Positions 33,174-46,131 are shown, counted from the stretch's first letter. The stretch is 64,000 bases of DNA from Nepenthes gracilis (GCA_033239525.1 BSYO01000033.1:11938901-12002900), one strand, 5' to 3'. The notes: generated from the sequence alone by a model not told the origin. Numbers and translations are program-made.

Positions 33174-36100
33174 TCATCGTTTGAGCTTTCTGTCATTTCT
33201 CCGCCTCTTTCTGAACTCCCGCCTCTCCTCCGTGTACTGCTTTTTGAGCAGAAGATCACGCATCGCTGCTCTCACCGCATCAGCCGCAGCAGCTGAGATC
33301 ACTTCGATTTCTTTGGACGAAACGCCCCCCTGCAACTTCTCCAGAAGCTTCTCTCCCCCGGGCACCTCGCGATCTAACAACAAACTCAGCTCACTGTTAA
33401 TGGTGCCGTCGGTTTTCTTGAAGCCCGAGAAAACCCTCACCCGGGAAAGGCAAGACGAGGCTTTGAATTCAGGTAGATTAGACACGCCAGTCACAGTCCA
33501 GAGCAGCTCGGCCGAGGAGCTAGCCCCTAGGCTTGTAGGGACGAGTGTTTCTCCAGGGAAGGAAACCGCCTGAAAAGAATAAGAAACCGGCTTTAGTAGG
33601 ATTGCCCATAGAATCTTCTCATTTTAGAGTTAATACATACTCCTAATAGCAAGGGAATGAAATTCCTTTCAGTAATCTAGACGGGTATGATCATAAGATC
33701 AATCTAACACACTTTAATATTTTATCATAATCATAGCCGTCCAAATCAGTACTATAAAAACTCATTAACGTTTGGGATACCAGGGAGAATAACAAAAATA
33801 GGAAGAGGACTCCTTTAGCTGCCCAAATTTGAAACTTTAAAAAAATTATGACGAAAGTGTCATGACACCTAACTTCATGTTTAATATCCTTCTTTTAGTA
33901 GGCATAATTATGTTTGGTCAGTAGAGAGGAAAGCTATAAGAATCAAAACTATGAACATCTATAGATAATTGCGGAGATCTCTAATCGTACTTTATTCAAG
34001 TAGAATTCTATAGTTATTTGTCGAAGTCAGCAGAAGAACTACAAAACCTCTAATAAATCTCGTGAGTCTCGTACAGAAGGATATTAGATTTACAAAGTTT
34101 TACATCATAATGCAAACCAAACAGAATACATTTCATAGATCTCCACATTTTTCCCATCCACAGTTTTAACACCATTCATCTGTCCATAGTTTTCAATGGT
34201 TTCTATCATTAAAGGTTAAACCAAACACATCATAAGCAACATAGAAGTAGGAAATACTCTTTTTACATGGAAAATTTCACCACTCTTCAATTTCTTCTTA
34301 TTTTGGGGTGAGTGTTGTAGAGAAGCCCCAAATTACAGCTCCAATTAGAACTACTTTAAAAGCTCATTTCAGCTTTACCGATGCTCACAGCAGTTTGTGA
34401 CAAAGCCCTTGTTTTGCGCAACTTCAACTTGTTAAGAAGAAAAGTTCAAGGCATTGATACAAATATTGACCAATGTGATATGGCCTGTCAATTTACTATT
34501 TTTAAAATTTTTTTTAACCTAATATATCCGATACTAATATGACCAATACCAATATTTTTATCCATAGTTCAAAAACCAAACAAAACATGTATTACTAGTA
34601 GACTTTGATAGATCAAACTAGCACAGCAACGAGACACGACATAAAAATAGGAATATAGACTCATGGACCAAAAGTAAACGTTGCATCCACGAGGAAAGAT
34701 GAATTAGTTATGGTATGAGAAAACAAAAAAAGAAGACCAAGATATGAGAAAAAAAAAAAAGAAGACATAGAAAAACTCAGAATGAGATGACCAAAAAAAC
34801 AGTGATAGTGAGCAAAACCATGAAATAAGTGGAAAATGCTCATTCAACCTTTCAAAGGATCAGGAGAGGGACAGGAACATCTATGCGGTAATGATTAGGT
34901 TGCATATCTACCTTCTCATCACGTGATAAGAGTTCTTAGTTGCATATCCACAAAATAAAGGATCTTTAGTGACAAAACTGAAATAGCTGATACTAGTGAA
35001 AGCAAGTGACATAGTGACTATCCAAAGGAAAATAATAATCACTAAATCTATCCCACCAAATCAAAGCATGGATCCCTTTTCCCAGCAATTGAATCAGAAA
35101 AAAGCAACAATAGCATTTTCAAGAGCAGTGCAGGAACAATAGAAGAAAATATCCAATGAATCTGCTGTTTGATGAAATAAGAACAGTTAAAGAATGCGCC
35201 TTCCCTTCTATTAGAAAAAAAAATACAATAAGATGAAATTGCATGTCCATTCTATTGAGAAATGGTTCCCCCAAGGACTTACCTTGAGGACCCAAAGAGC
35301 TTTTGCAGAGATGTCACAGCCCAACAGCAGTATTCCTGGGAAGCTAGAGAATGCATCAATCAAGTCAAATTAGAAGCTTTTCAATGACCATGGCATAATA
35401 AAAGTTGATAAACTACAAGAAGGCAAGAGAGGAAGAGCGAGTACATTGATGAAGATATCTGCAGTGCCCAATTTCTTATTTGTAAATTATGACGTCATTA
35501 TCAATATGTAGTGGGTCAATTTTAGTAATAATTATATGATAAAAATTGGAAAAAAAATTGGATTTGAGGATATCGGGCCAGCGCATGACTAGGGCCTGTT
35601 TCCCCATTCATGCGTGTTTGAGGCAATAGCTGTGCGCCAATGGGGCACTAATGCGTGGATTGGACAAAATGTGCAACGGTTGAGGTGTTCCTGTTGCAAC
35701 CCTCACACGTGATTGAAGCAAAATGCTTACACTTGGATTGCTCCTAATGCGACACTCATGCGTGGTTGTGCGTTTAGTTGGCTTTTGATGTGCGCCTATT
35801 TGGTGCTCATGCGCCGATTGAGTATTTAAGGACTCTTTATATTTTGCACGAGAAAAGAAAGAGAACAAAGAGAAAGAGAAGAGAGGATAAAAAAGAAGAA
35901 GAAGAAGAAGAGAGAGAGAGATAAGGAGAAGGAAGAAGGTTTTGGAGTATATCTAAACCTGTTCATTGGTTTATTTTCTAAATCATTCAATTTTATTTAT
36001 GATTCTTGTTTTATCATAAATATATGTCAATCTTTACAAACCTATTTTAAATATTATTGTGTGCATGTGTATTTGACCGAATGTTTCAAAGTTTTGTTAG

Positions 36101-37617
36101 GTTTTATAGAGTATTTGAAGACTTTATTTGTTTTTCACAAAACAAATAAATATTTTGAAGGATCATGTTCATATATGGAAATATTTGCAAATAAAAGTCA
36201 TTAAACATGTGCATTTGATATTGCATATGACATTCCATGAACATTCCATGTTCATATAAGGACTCTATTTCATTATTTGATCTAAGTTTGACACTTCCCA
36301 CAAGGTGAAAAAAATTTGTATTTGCACTTTTCCCACAAAGTGAAAAAGCTTTGTTGTTTGTTATAGAGTCCATTTATTTTTTTTAGAACTATCGTAAGAA
36401 ATTAACAATACATATATTTAAACGTCCTAGTATATCAAGTACTCAAGAATTGCATTTATCATCTACGATTAGCAAAAGAAAGAATCGTTGGATCCCATCT
36501 ATAGAGAGTAAAAATGTAGACGGTCCGCCTCTGAATCCAAATAATAGTGTTTCAGCATAAGTTACCAAAAGTACATGTAATCTTTTCTTAAAATTGGTCT
36601 TTTGGCTAGTTGGTGGGTTAGTCACTGGTCCTTGGACCTCCCATTTGACCTACATCGCATTTATCTATTTTTGGGATGGTTTTTAGCTTTCTGAGATTTG
36701 TAGGTTTACTGATTTGTATGATTTTGGACTTCTGAGTTTTACGAATGTATCATATGATTAAGACTTTTAATGATTTCGTACAACTTACATGATTTGATAT
36801 TTGTATATGTAATGAATTATATGTACTAAATCATAATTTAGACTGTACTATTTGGAAGGTTTGACATATCAGAATTTGTATGTATTTTAAAATTTTTCAT
36901 CATTCCATTTATTTTATGGACATGCATATTTGTATATCCTATATACATAATTGTTGGGCTTTAGGCTCATGATTTGTGATATTTTCTAACTATTTCAGAT
37001 TAATGGATTATGGATACTTGTAGGATTGTGAAAGAAGGATTGGTGAAATTTTTGTTTATTTGTAGTTGTATTTGTATTTTGATAAACATTTGGAATTTAT
37101 GTATTGGATTATAGCATATTCTGATTTTCCAAAATTTGTATATTATGGGATATTGTATCAGTTGGATGAACTACGCGGTTTTATTTTGTGATGGTTTGTA
37201 TATTCAGTTAGATGTTTTTCTTTACGAGTAATTGGAAGCCAGAAGGGTTTAGTTCGGTCAGGTCTTGAATCTGCTTTTGATTATGGTTTAAAATATTGAT
37301 ATGATATGTCCAACCAGATATTTGGGTTACTTGTGTTTTAAATTACTTATGAATAATTATTATTTAAATTTCTTTATTATTATATTTATTTACTTGTGTC
37401 GATGTTATGACAATATCAGATTTAGTATTAGTTGCAGCCATATTGATATCGGATATATCAAACAATATATATCGACATCAGATATATCAAAAGAATAAGA
37501 ATCATAAGCTGATAGAAAATATCAACCAATAAATCGCAACATATTACTGATACAATAACATAACGCGGTATCGGAAAATATAAGTATCATTGGCTCAATA
37601 CCGATAGAAATCAACCA

Positions 37618-37651
<34 letters not shown>

Positions 37652-40600
37652 TTGAATACAAACACAAACAGTTTAATGAATCAGAAGAACTTGCCTTTGA
37701 ATAGCAACTGCAACTAATGTGCCATGAGGAGCACACAGATCAGTAACAGCAGCGTGGGGCTCATTTGATAGACCTGCCTTCACAAAGCAAATATAAGCAA
37801 CACTGTTGCACCTTACTTATAGCAATGCCACGAGAGTAGTGTTAATTGCGTAAGGTTTTTATGTTAGATTCTTGACATTCTTGACATGATATCAGAGGCT
37901 TATTGCGTGGGGAAAGAAAAAAGAATAGATAAAACTAGCAAAACTTAAAGCAATGTGACAAAAACAAATCAAAATTACTTATACTATTAGAAAATACTAC
38001 ACTAAATCGACTGGAATGATATAATTGACCCCACTTAGAAGAAATTAATTCAGTATTGCTGTATCAGTCTTATCAATCAAATGGTCAAGAGTTCAATCCA
38101 CAGCACACCAAATTTCTTTCTCAACCATGGACAAAAATATCAGTATAGATATTGATATAAATCACAGCTATATTAATATCATACATATCAAATAATGCAT
38201 ATCGATATCGGATAATATCAGAAAGAAAAAGTTTCTAAGAATCATAAGCTGACAGAAAAATAGTGACTCGATTCTTTGAAGGCTTCTCATATTTCTTGTA
38301 AGGTGTTCAAGGTAGTGGATAGTTGCGGTATCTATTGATAAATGGTTACACAATGGCGCTCCAATATATCAACAAAATATCTATCAAAGTAGTTAATATA
38401 TCGCAATATATCACCAATGCAAAATAATGTCATGGTATTGAGGGATCAATACCAATACATATTGGTCGATATTTTCATCTATATTCTCAACACATGGAAT
38501 GGAGTGAACATATACTTAATCCACATTACAAACCCAAAAGGACGTTCATGTGAGGGATTGTGTTAGATTACAGAACCATCCTTGGCCGTTCACAAGCTAA
38601 AATTTTTTAGTATACAAATTTCTTAACACAATTACTTTTATATAGACAATAAGCTAGAGATAAAAGTAGAAAACTTCCCTTGGTGGCTTCAGTTTTTCCA
38701 GCGAGATCAACAGTCTGATATTTTACTCAAATCCAAACCAGTCAAAGAAGTGAAACCCGGTCAATTCATGTCAGATCTTATTGGGTTGGGATTATTTTTC
38801 CGACCCTAAGAAAGAGGGCCCTATGTAACCACTTATAACCTAATAAGCAAAGACACTCTCACAACACTCTCTCGATAAATTCTGACACGTGTCTATTTTT
38901 TAAAAAAAGTTATGACATATTTGGACACATTTTTATTCAAAATTTTTGCTTATATTTTGTATCTTTTGATTATTATAAGTGTAAAATGATAAAGTTAAAA
39001 TATTATTGTTATTTAACATATTAAAAAATTGCAATATTAAGTTTTGTTTTTATTTATTAATTACATCATTATTATTGTTTCAGTATAATAACTTGCTGAG
39101 AATATTATATTATAACTCATCTATATTGTGTAAATGACATACTTTCATATGAAATTTTGTTAGGTGAAGAAACAACAAAAATGTGTTTATATATTTATTA
39201 TTAATCTAGTATAATATTGTATTGTTTATCAATTAGAAAAATAATAAACTATAATTTTAGTTAATAAATCTAAAGTGTATTGTGTCCTCATTCTTAAAAA
39301 AAATAGCCTTGCAATGTTGTATCATGCCTATATCTTATGTCAGTGTCCATGCTTTATAACAAAGTGTTCCATAAACAATTGAGAATGTTTTGGAGAGGAA
39401 TAGGAATACTGACCTACCTCTGTTCCCACCTCACATGTACAAAGAAGAGATCCAGAATTGATATCCCACATGCGGACCTAGAGAAAAAGTTGAATCAAAT
39501 CCCATTAATTTGCACCTTGCGACACCGAGAAAGCAAAATCACATGGTGCAGACATGTATGAAAATATCAGCATCAGTATGATCAAGATCATATCAATATT
39601 AGACAATACATATCGGTATCGGTACATTAAAAGAAAAAAATTTTAAAAATTATAAGCTAAAATAGTCATATCGACCAACATGTCATCCAAATATCGGGTA
39701 TATTAGTTGATATATTGCAACATATCGTCAATACAGCAGCATATCAAAAATTATTAATATCGGGGATCCAATATCGATATATATCCTCAGATAGTGTCAT
39801 CAATGGGTGCAGATAACAAATATAAGTTTACTCACGGTTGAATCACCGCCTCCCGATAAAAGAAATCCCTGTGGATAATCCGAGTTGTGAACAACTGCAA
39901 GGCTTGATACATACCTGAAAGTATATGTAGATTGATGTTCAATGAGGCAGTTAGCTATCAAATCCTTGTCACAACATCATGCACTGTGGAGAATTAGCTG
40001 AGCTAAATTTAGGAACATTCAGGCTAGGCTTGGCTCGGCTCTTTTTGAATTAGAAACGGGCTCGAAGCTAGAAAAGAATTGGACAGAACCAAGCTAGGCT
40101 TGAGCTTTGGTTTGTTTATGTATAAATGAGTCGAGCTCAAGTTCAATCTCAGCTTATTTGTTGAACAAAACACATAAACGAGCCAAACGTAAACGCTTAA
40201 ATATGTATATTAACAAGTTTTAAACCACCAACATATGAGCTCATAAGTGAGTCATTATCAACCCTGAAACTAGTCCCTGCACTGCCCATAGATGAGCACG
40301 CTCACGAGCCCATAAGCGAATATATTTGCAAGCCTATAAACAATCTTATCCATGAGCATATTCACAAGCACATAACCAAGCATATTCACAAGCTCATAAA
40401 TGAATATATTCACAACCTTAACCAAGTTGTTCATAAGACTAAACAAGTCAAACCCATTCAAGATCAGGCATAGCTCATTTGTCTAATAATTTTTAAAATC
40501 AGGCTCAGGTTTTGCTTGATTTTATAAGCGAAAAAACTCGAACAAGCCTTTCTTGGCCAAGCCGTCAAATTGTTCACAAACAGCTCAGCTCATTTGCATC

Positions 40601-43600
40601 GGTGAAACTAAGGCAGCTCCACTGTTTAGTGTTTATGATGATATCGAACACCAACATAGAAGAGGTAAAGTTGTAAGGTGGTTGAATAAATCATAAAAAC
40701 TGTTTTTTCCTACTATTATATCTATATTTTTTATATCGATATAGAATTTTAGAACCACCATCACTAAAATTAGACACAAATTCTGTTTGGTATGTTGAGT
40801 GATATAATACAAAAGCAGATTACTAGACCATTGCATTTTCATCTATGGATTTATGAATTTGTAGTGCTGGTTGTAGGCTATCTTTATTAAATTCAGATGT
40901 CTAGAATGACAAATAGAGCGAATAGATGGACTCACTCTGAATGACCAAGGCAAAAACTCTGTATCTCATGAGCTCCATTTAAAGGATTCTCGGGAAACAC
41001 CGTAACCTGTCAGGAGAAGAGTTTCATATAACAATAACATTACTCATTCTACTGGTTTACTATAATTTTATCCAAAAATAATAATGTGTCACTTATTACA
41101 TGGGCCCATTTCCACATCATTTTTTATTTTTTTGGTAAAGAAAAAGAGATTACTCAATAATTGCCACACCATATTTTTTCGGAACTATAGTAAACTTGTA
41201 ATAACAATAGTATTTTTCTTCAGGTAGACCAACATGAAGGTAAGCGGCGGTGTGCTAGTTCTAAGCCCATAGAAGGGGGATTACGCGAATTTTAAAATCC
41301 CGATCAGCACTGATAATGAATCGGCCATCTGGTGAGAAATCCTGCATTGAGATGCTACTCGTTCAAAACAAGCCAATTACAACGCAAGGAGGAGGTAAAT
41401 AACAAACAAAGATGGCTCACACACCAGACAGGTAATAATGCTACAATAATGAGCAAGAATAGGAACGGCCTTCTTATTGCATGAAGCTTGAATTTTGTTA
41501 AGACCGTCGAGGGATACAGCCCAAACAACTCCAAATTTGTCAGCAAAACAAACAAACAGTTCATTCTTGCTTATGGAAACTGCACTCACCCTCTTCTCAG
41601 AGTTCCTGTTGATTTAACATTTAGATGATGTCAACAACAAAGAACGAAGTTTCAGCACCATGAAACAACCATGCCGTTGGGTAGAGGTAACAAACAAAAA
41701 AAATGCACCAAGTAATAGCACTACTAACCTAAGAAGCACCGATACTTCCCCCAAGCTAGTTTATCAGTGTCCAATATGTGTGGGCCATGCTCTAATGCGT
41801 TTCGTATATTAGTACTTTTATTGACTTTGACAAGGACCGGCACATTTTGAACATATTAAATTATTTTGTAATTGTCAAAAAAATAGGATTCTTAATATAA
41901 ACTAAAGAAAATTAAAGCCAATTAGCAATTTAGAAATAACTAAAACCTAAACCCATGTGGTTTTCTTTTTTTTCACTACATAAAGTGTGTTATAACACAA
42001 CTCCTTTATATAAGCTATTTGCATATTGTTTCTTCATATTGATATTTTTTTAATAATGAAACAAGAAATATGTATTTTTATTGATACTTTCATATCAGTA
42101 ACGGTCGTATAGAGTAATACGTATCGATATCAAATGTATTAAACGCAAATTACTTTTTACGAATCGGAACCTATAGGGAAAATACTTGCCAATGTATTGT
42201 TAATATGACAATATATCACAATTTTAATACGAAATTAGGGAGCCAATCTTGATTTTGCACGTTGGTCGTTTATCATTCCATGACACCAGCACTTAGTAGC
42301 TTAAGGTGCATTTTAAAGTTGCCTTATGAAACACTAAATATAAAATAGAGAAGGAGAGACCTACACAGTAGCGAGGCACTTCCAAGTGTCTGCATCCCAA
42401 ATCTTGACAAGCTTGTCATCACCAGCAGATACAAAAAGCTGCCCTCTTCCACTAAAGCGAACTGCTCTAATACAATCCTTATGCAGCAGATCTCTAGAAT
42501 CATCTGCTAAAGAAATCGAGATTTTTCTACTACAAGACAAAAATTGAATAAGCTAAAAAGCACTTTGATTAGGAAATCAAACAACAATTTTGTAAGAAAT
42601 AGCAACTATGCTGCAACCAAACCACACATTTTTCATACATCAACGGGAATGGGGTGAGAGGTGATTAGAAATTTAAAATTGTACCATTAATCATGTCTCA
42701 TAGTCATCATCATATGGACGGCAAAAATCACTAAAAGAAAAAAAACTTCACCAAATCAATGTCAATGGGTTAGAGTTCAAATAACCAATCAACTCACCCT
42801 ATTCTAACAAATTTCATATTTTCTATAAATCTTAACTTATAAGAGAATAATACTTGCCGACACCGACTTTGTGCAACAAACATGTGGATTATTCTTTAGG
42901 CTAGGATGATCGACGATGGCAACAACAAGCTAAGTGTAAAACGCAGTACTCTCAACTTGAGCAAATTCCACACTAAATATGGGCTTAAATAAATATTTTT
43001 CCTTCATTTCTTTCCATTTGGCATACTTTCCAACAATAACAACAAAGTCATAAATTTTACTAAGTGATATCAGGTTGTTTGACTCCGTTTTTCCATCCAC
43101 TCGATTTAGTATAATATCTTCTAAGAGTACGATCAATTTTAAATTATTTTTATCACCTCACTTCAAATTTTCTTAGGCTTGCCTCTTCTTGTTCTTCCTC
43201 CAACTATAACTAATTCCTATTTGCTCATACATTTCACTTTTCTAATAACTAGCTAGGCGAGTGGAGCAAAAAGGGGAGGGAGGGAATGAAGGCAAGGACA
43301 CTGAGGGCTTCTTAAGTCGTCTATAAATAGGCTAGTGGCTGCTATTTTCCCTTTGGTCTCACACATCACTAGACTTTTTTCAACACATTGAGTTTACATT
43401 CATCTCCTGGTTGCAGGTTTTTCAGCTTTGTATTTTGGATTACTCATTTCATGTTCAATGAAGATTTCTATTTCCAAAAATGTCGATGTTGCATGCAGGT
43501 TCAAGTTACTAGCATCATTTATTTCCAATGCAATTTGTATTCCAATTCTCATTTTCATTTCCAATGTTCAATTCAAATTTCCAACGTTATTTAGGATTCA

Positions 43601-45077
43601 TTTCAATTGAAGATTCACTTATGTTTTATTTTAGGCAATTTGACTTTGATATTATTTAATTTTTGTTGCAAACTGATAGATCCTATTGTGGGCACTCCCA
43701 TAAAAGATGTGTAACTTCAATGTGAAATGAAGTGGCTTAATTGCCGCTTTATTGTCTTGTGAAGGTAGAGGGGATATATGACACTCCTCTCCCATTTGCA
43801 GGGACGCCAAAAGATTTTCCAGGGAACCATCTTCCAATGTGTTCATTCACACTCTGTATTTTGCAGAAAATTCTCTCAAAAAATAAAATATATTTCACCA
43901 CCAGGAATGAGAATGATACTTTAGGAGCATGTGAAATAAGTCAACACAAAAAATGATTTTGGGAAGGTGGGGTACATGCCAAAATCTACTTGATTTTTAC
44001 TGCATAAGTTTATGTTTCTCAATTTTACTCCCCTTCATCAATGTAAAGACAATCACACTAGGCATATTTTTCCATTATTAATTTCTGTCAACTCTGTTTG
44101 GCTTGATTCCCTCAACAACCCCCTTGGCTGAGAGATGACTTCTTTCAATACTTCAACCAAGCATGATAACCATATTTCACGTCACATTTTGTGCTCGGCA
44201 TGCCCATTACATTGTCTTTGTTTTCTAGTGGCTTCTATCCCGTGTCACATTTTTTTCAGTTAGCAATTCTACAGAAACTTGTTGTAACGCTAAAATTACC
44301 ATTGTGTGTCGTGGTGATCACATACTCAAGTCATGGAAATGCCACTAGCATTATCTTGCATACCGCATACAACAGATACTAAGTGTTTGAACCTTCCTAG
44401 AATCCCGCACAAAGCGGGAGTTCATGCACCGGGCTACCCATTGAAAGAAGACTTGGCGCATTGTCATCATGTGAGTTCTGAGCCGTGGAAATGAATTCTC
44501 GTAATTCGCAGGGTAAGCCTACTTACAATAAACTCAAAATTGGTCCGATCCTTCCCTAAATTTCGTTCGTAAACCAGGGCGCTTTTATCAACTCAACAAA
44601 GCCAAAAATTAAGACAAAAACTGTAATTAAAAAACAATAAATTTAAGGAAATATCTACTCTATTCCTCCTAACTCAAATATGAAGCCCAATCACAGAAAT
44701 AATGATACAGCCAAAACCAATCAATATATGCAAAACTACAATGCATTTGAAGAAAAAACGCTAGTAATAGAACGAAATAAACTAGCGAAAAATTCTAATT
44801 GAACGATCAACAAGTGGTAAACTGCGTACGCGAGATCAAATACTCGGAGGTCTGAGCCAACAGCCACTGCAACAGATTTGTCAAAAGGGTGAACTGCAAT
44901 CAAAGCTGGAGCGACTTCCATCTCTCTGTTATTTTCCCTCTCTTCCATCTGAGTTTCCTCGGGTTCTCTCATCGTTTCGCCCTCCTCCACATCGGTTCCA
45001 TTCGTTCCTCTCTCCTGCATGCTTCCTTCGTTCGTTATTTGCGTTTCCTCTTTCTCCTCCGTTTCAATTTCCTCCAT
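33174..45077 (-). CDS. WDR4/TRM82: tRNA (guanine-N7-)-methyltransferase non-catalytic subunit, WD40 protein WDR4/TRM82
   Basis: Ten exons (minus strand): 45077-44830, 42529-42365, 41605-41425, 41341-41285, 41006-40936, 39914-39836, 39477-39418, 37777-37695, 35343-35283, 33569-33174. Together they give 1,401 nt, 466 aa plus stop, with every junction in phase. The N-terminus is acidic (residues 1-52), then VAPALIAVHPFDKSVAVAVG begins the WD40 propeller. Blades show LFVSAGDDKLVKIWD, ELFVCFADKFGVVWAV, DFSPDGRFIISADRDFKIR, GFLLSGGGDST-VRMWD and NEPHAAVTDLC. The tail is basic (LLLKKQYTEERREFRKRRR). The family partners the catalytic subunit METTL1/TRM8 to make m7G46 in tRNA. The start ATG has G at +4. 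Intron 8 begins with GC instead of GT. Homology to plant TRM82 is clear; function is inferred. Confidence 0.92.
35470..37280 (+). mobile_element. LTR-like retroelement fragment in WDR4 intron 8
   Basis: It resembles a long chromovirus-type LTR. It starts TGTAAATTATGACGTC, has repeated ATGCG-containing words around 35,600-35,830, a TATTTAAGGAC promoter-like word at 35,823, then a (GA)n/(GAA)n purine tract at 35,860-35,940. The part around 36,480-36,560 (ATCTATAGAG, then CGGTCCGCCTCTGAATCC, then AATAATAG) has a relative at about 50,770-50,830 inside Tat-2. I could not find a target duplication, so the ends are approximate. Confidence 0.45.
37410..37640. repeat. ATATCG-rich dispersed repeat in WDR4 intron 8
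   Basis: Contains CCATATTGATATCGGATATA, AAGAATCATAAGCTGATAG and CACTCAATACC-like closing words, then a (TA)n/(TG)n run at 37,620-37,652. It has the same word order as the other family members. Confidence 0.6.
38128..38480. repeat. ATATCG-rich dispersed repeat in WDR4 intron 7, with inverted ends
   Basis: Begins GGACAAAAATATCAGTATAG and ends GGTCGATATTTTCATC, so the termini are near-complements of the family start GATGAAAATATC. Internal words are GCATATCGATATCGG and AAGAATCATAAGCTGACAG. It is one of the most complete copies, about 350 bp. Confidence 0.65.
39560..39795. repeat. ATATCG-rich dispersed repeat in WDR4 intron 6
   Basis: Starts GAAAATATCAGCATCAG, includes ACATATCGGTATCGG and GACCAACATGTCATCC, and ends CCAATATCGATATATATCC. 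It lies between exons 6 and 7, about 40 bp from exon 6. Confidence 0.6.
40015..40615. repeat. GAGCTC-rich repeat in WDR4 intron 5, MITE-like
   Basis: Starts near GGCTAGGCTTGGCTCGGCTC and ends near GCTCAGCTCATTTGC. It is full of GAGCTC, CGAGCC and CATAAGC words, with diverged internal repeats of about 45 bp at 40,290-40,420. Repeats of this style are common non-autonomous DNA elements in plants, probably hAT-related. I did not identify an 8-bp target duplication. Confidence 0.4.
42060..42240. repeat. ATATCG-rich dispersed repeat in WDR4 intron 2
   Basis: A short, diverged copy with TAATACGTATCGATATCAAA and CAATATATCACAATTTTAAT. Another fragment is at about 34,450-34,565 in intron 9. Confidence 0.5.
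42530..44829 (-). other. WDR4 intron 1
   Basis: 2.3-kb intron, donor GTACGC. The acceptor is TAGTAG, a tandem NAGNAG site that could add or omit one codon (Arg) after Ala-83. No ATATCG-rich copy is obvious. A hairpin TCCCGC-ACAAA-GCGGGA lies at about 44,404-44,420 in a sequence reminiscent of a common plant repeat; I see no gene. Confidence 0.6.
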
Positions 45078-45737
45078 TTTTGCAGAGATCCACAGATTGA
45101 ATACTTAGGGTTTTGGGGGTCCGACACCAGTGCCTTCCTCTCTCAGTCAATGGATTGCTCCAGTTCATGATCGGGCTTTTGATCCGTTACAGGTTCATGG
45201 ACCTTTCAAACAGAACTCACTCTTGTATCAATTACATCCGTACTTTTAAATAAATATTTATACTTGAATATAAATATTTAATTTTGATTTTAATTGCTTT
45301 TTACAACTATCAAAAAAATAAAATTTATAAAAAAAAATACTTAATTTAAACGCTTTAAATTCGGACATCTATCATCATCAATAGTTTCTTTTTTCATTCA
45401 TAATTGTTACGTTGTCACTTATTTTAACTTAAATTTATATTTTTTTATGCCCCCAAAAATAATTTAAACATAATTTAAAATTAATTTAAATATTTTTTTT
45501 TAAAATAAAACATGCTTAATTTAAACACTCTAAATTTAGACGTCTACCATCATTAATTATGCTTGATTTCTTTTCTTTTATCATATATTTTCTCATCTTA
45601 CTCGTGTCTTTTATTCATGCTCTCATTCTTCTCTTCGATACTCGTCATATTATGCGTAATTACCGCCATTACTGCTCATTTCAACTTCGATTTATATCTT
45701 TTTCGTGTCCAAAAAAATATTTTTAAAAATATTCTTT
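45078..45737. other. Upstream region of WDR4 with a 175-bp tandem duplication
   Basis: The 5' leader and promoter of the minus-strand WDR4 gene should lie here. A segment around CTTAATTTAAACGCTTTAAA (45,340) recurs as CTTAATTTAAACACTCTAAA (45,515), and both are followed by diverged copies ending near CATTTCAACTT/TTATTTTAACTT. No clear TATA box is visible. Tat-2 begins directly after. Confidence 0.55.
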
Positions 45738-46130
45738 TGATAGGGGCGGCCGAAAATGAGTCAGACCATTGCGAAGGCCCACAAGTGAGATGAGGACCCA
45801 ATGAATGGTGGCCCCTAGCCCACTCCTACATGCTGGAAACTTGCCGTAACCGGTAACTGTCATACCGGACACATTTCGTGATCAGATTAAATGAGGAAGA
45901 AAATTAATGGTGGATGAGACTTCATTATCCATCTGGACAGTTCCACAGGCGGTTGTCACCAAAGAATGTCAAACTACCCCGCCAACAATATAAATATTCC
46001 TTTACTATACCAAGAAAAAGGGAGAGAGACAACCACAAAATTCTCTGCCTAAAAAGAGTGTCCATTGAGTTCACTCATAATTCTGTCCTTCTCACTCTCA
46101 AGCCGCTCCACGCCGAGCACAGACACATCA
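45738..46130 (+). repeat. 5' LTR of Tat-2 (short U3)
   Basis: Aligns with 55,735-56,142. Shared words include CACAGGCGGTTGTCACCAA, CCACTCCTACA(T/C)GCTGGAAA and TTCTGTCCTTCTCACTCTCA. A TATA-like AATATAAATATTCC lies at about 45,985. Compared with the 3' copy it lacks the upstream U3 repeats and about 30 bp near its right end. Confidence 0.8.
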
Positions 46131-46131
46131 T

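Larger units (their letters stand above)
35344..37694 (-). other. WDR4 intron 8: GC-AG intron of 2.35 kb containing LTR-like sequence
   Basis: The donor reads CAAAG then GCAAGTTC, matching the AG/GCAAGT consensus of GC-AG introns; the acceptor is CTCTAG. Only this choice keeps the frame: AG plus C makes Ser, between VAVAIQ and FPGILLLGCD. The alternative GT three bases on (GCAAGTT) puts the next exon out of frame. Confidence 0.8.

Noticed and set aside
35470..37280. A full solo LTR in WDR4 intron 8
   Set aside because: No target duplication or matching terminal pair was found. I report it only as LTR-like, with approximate ends.
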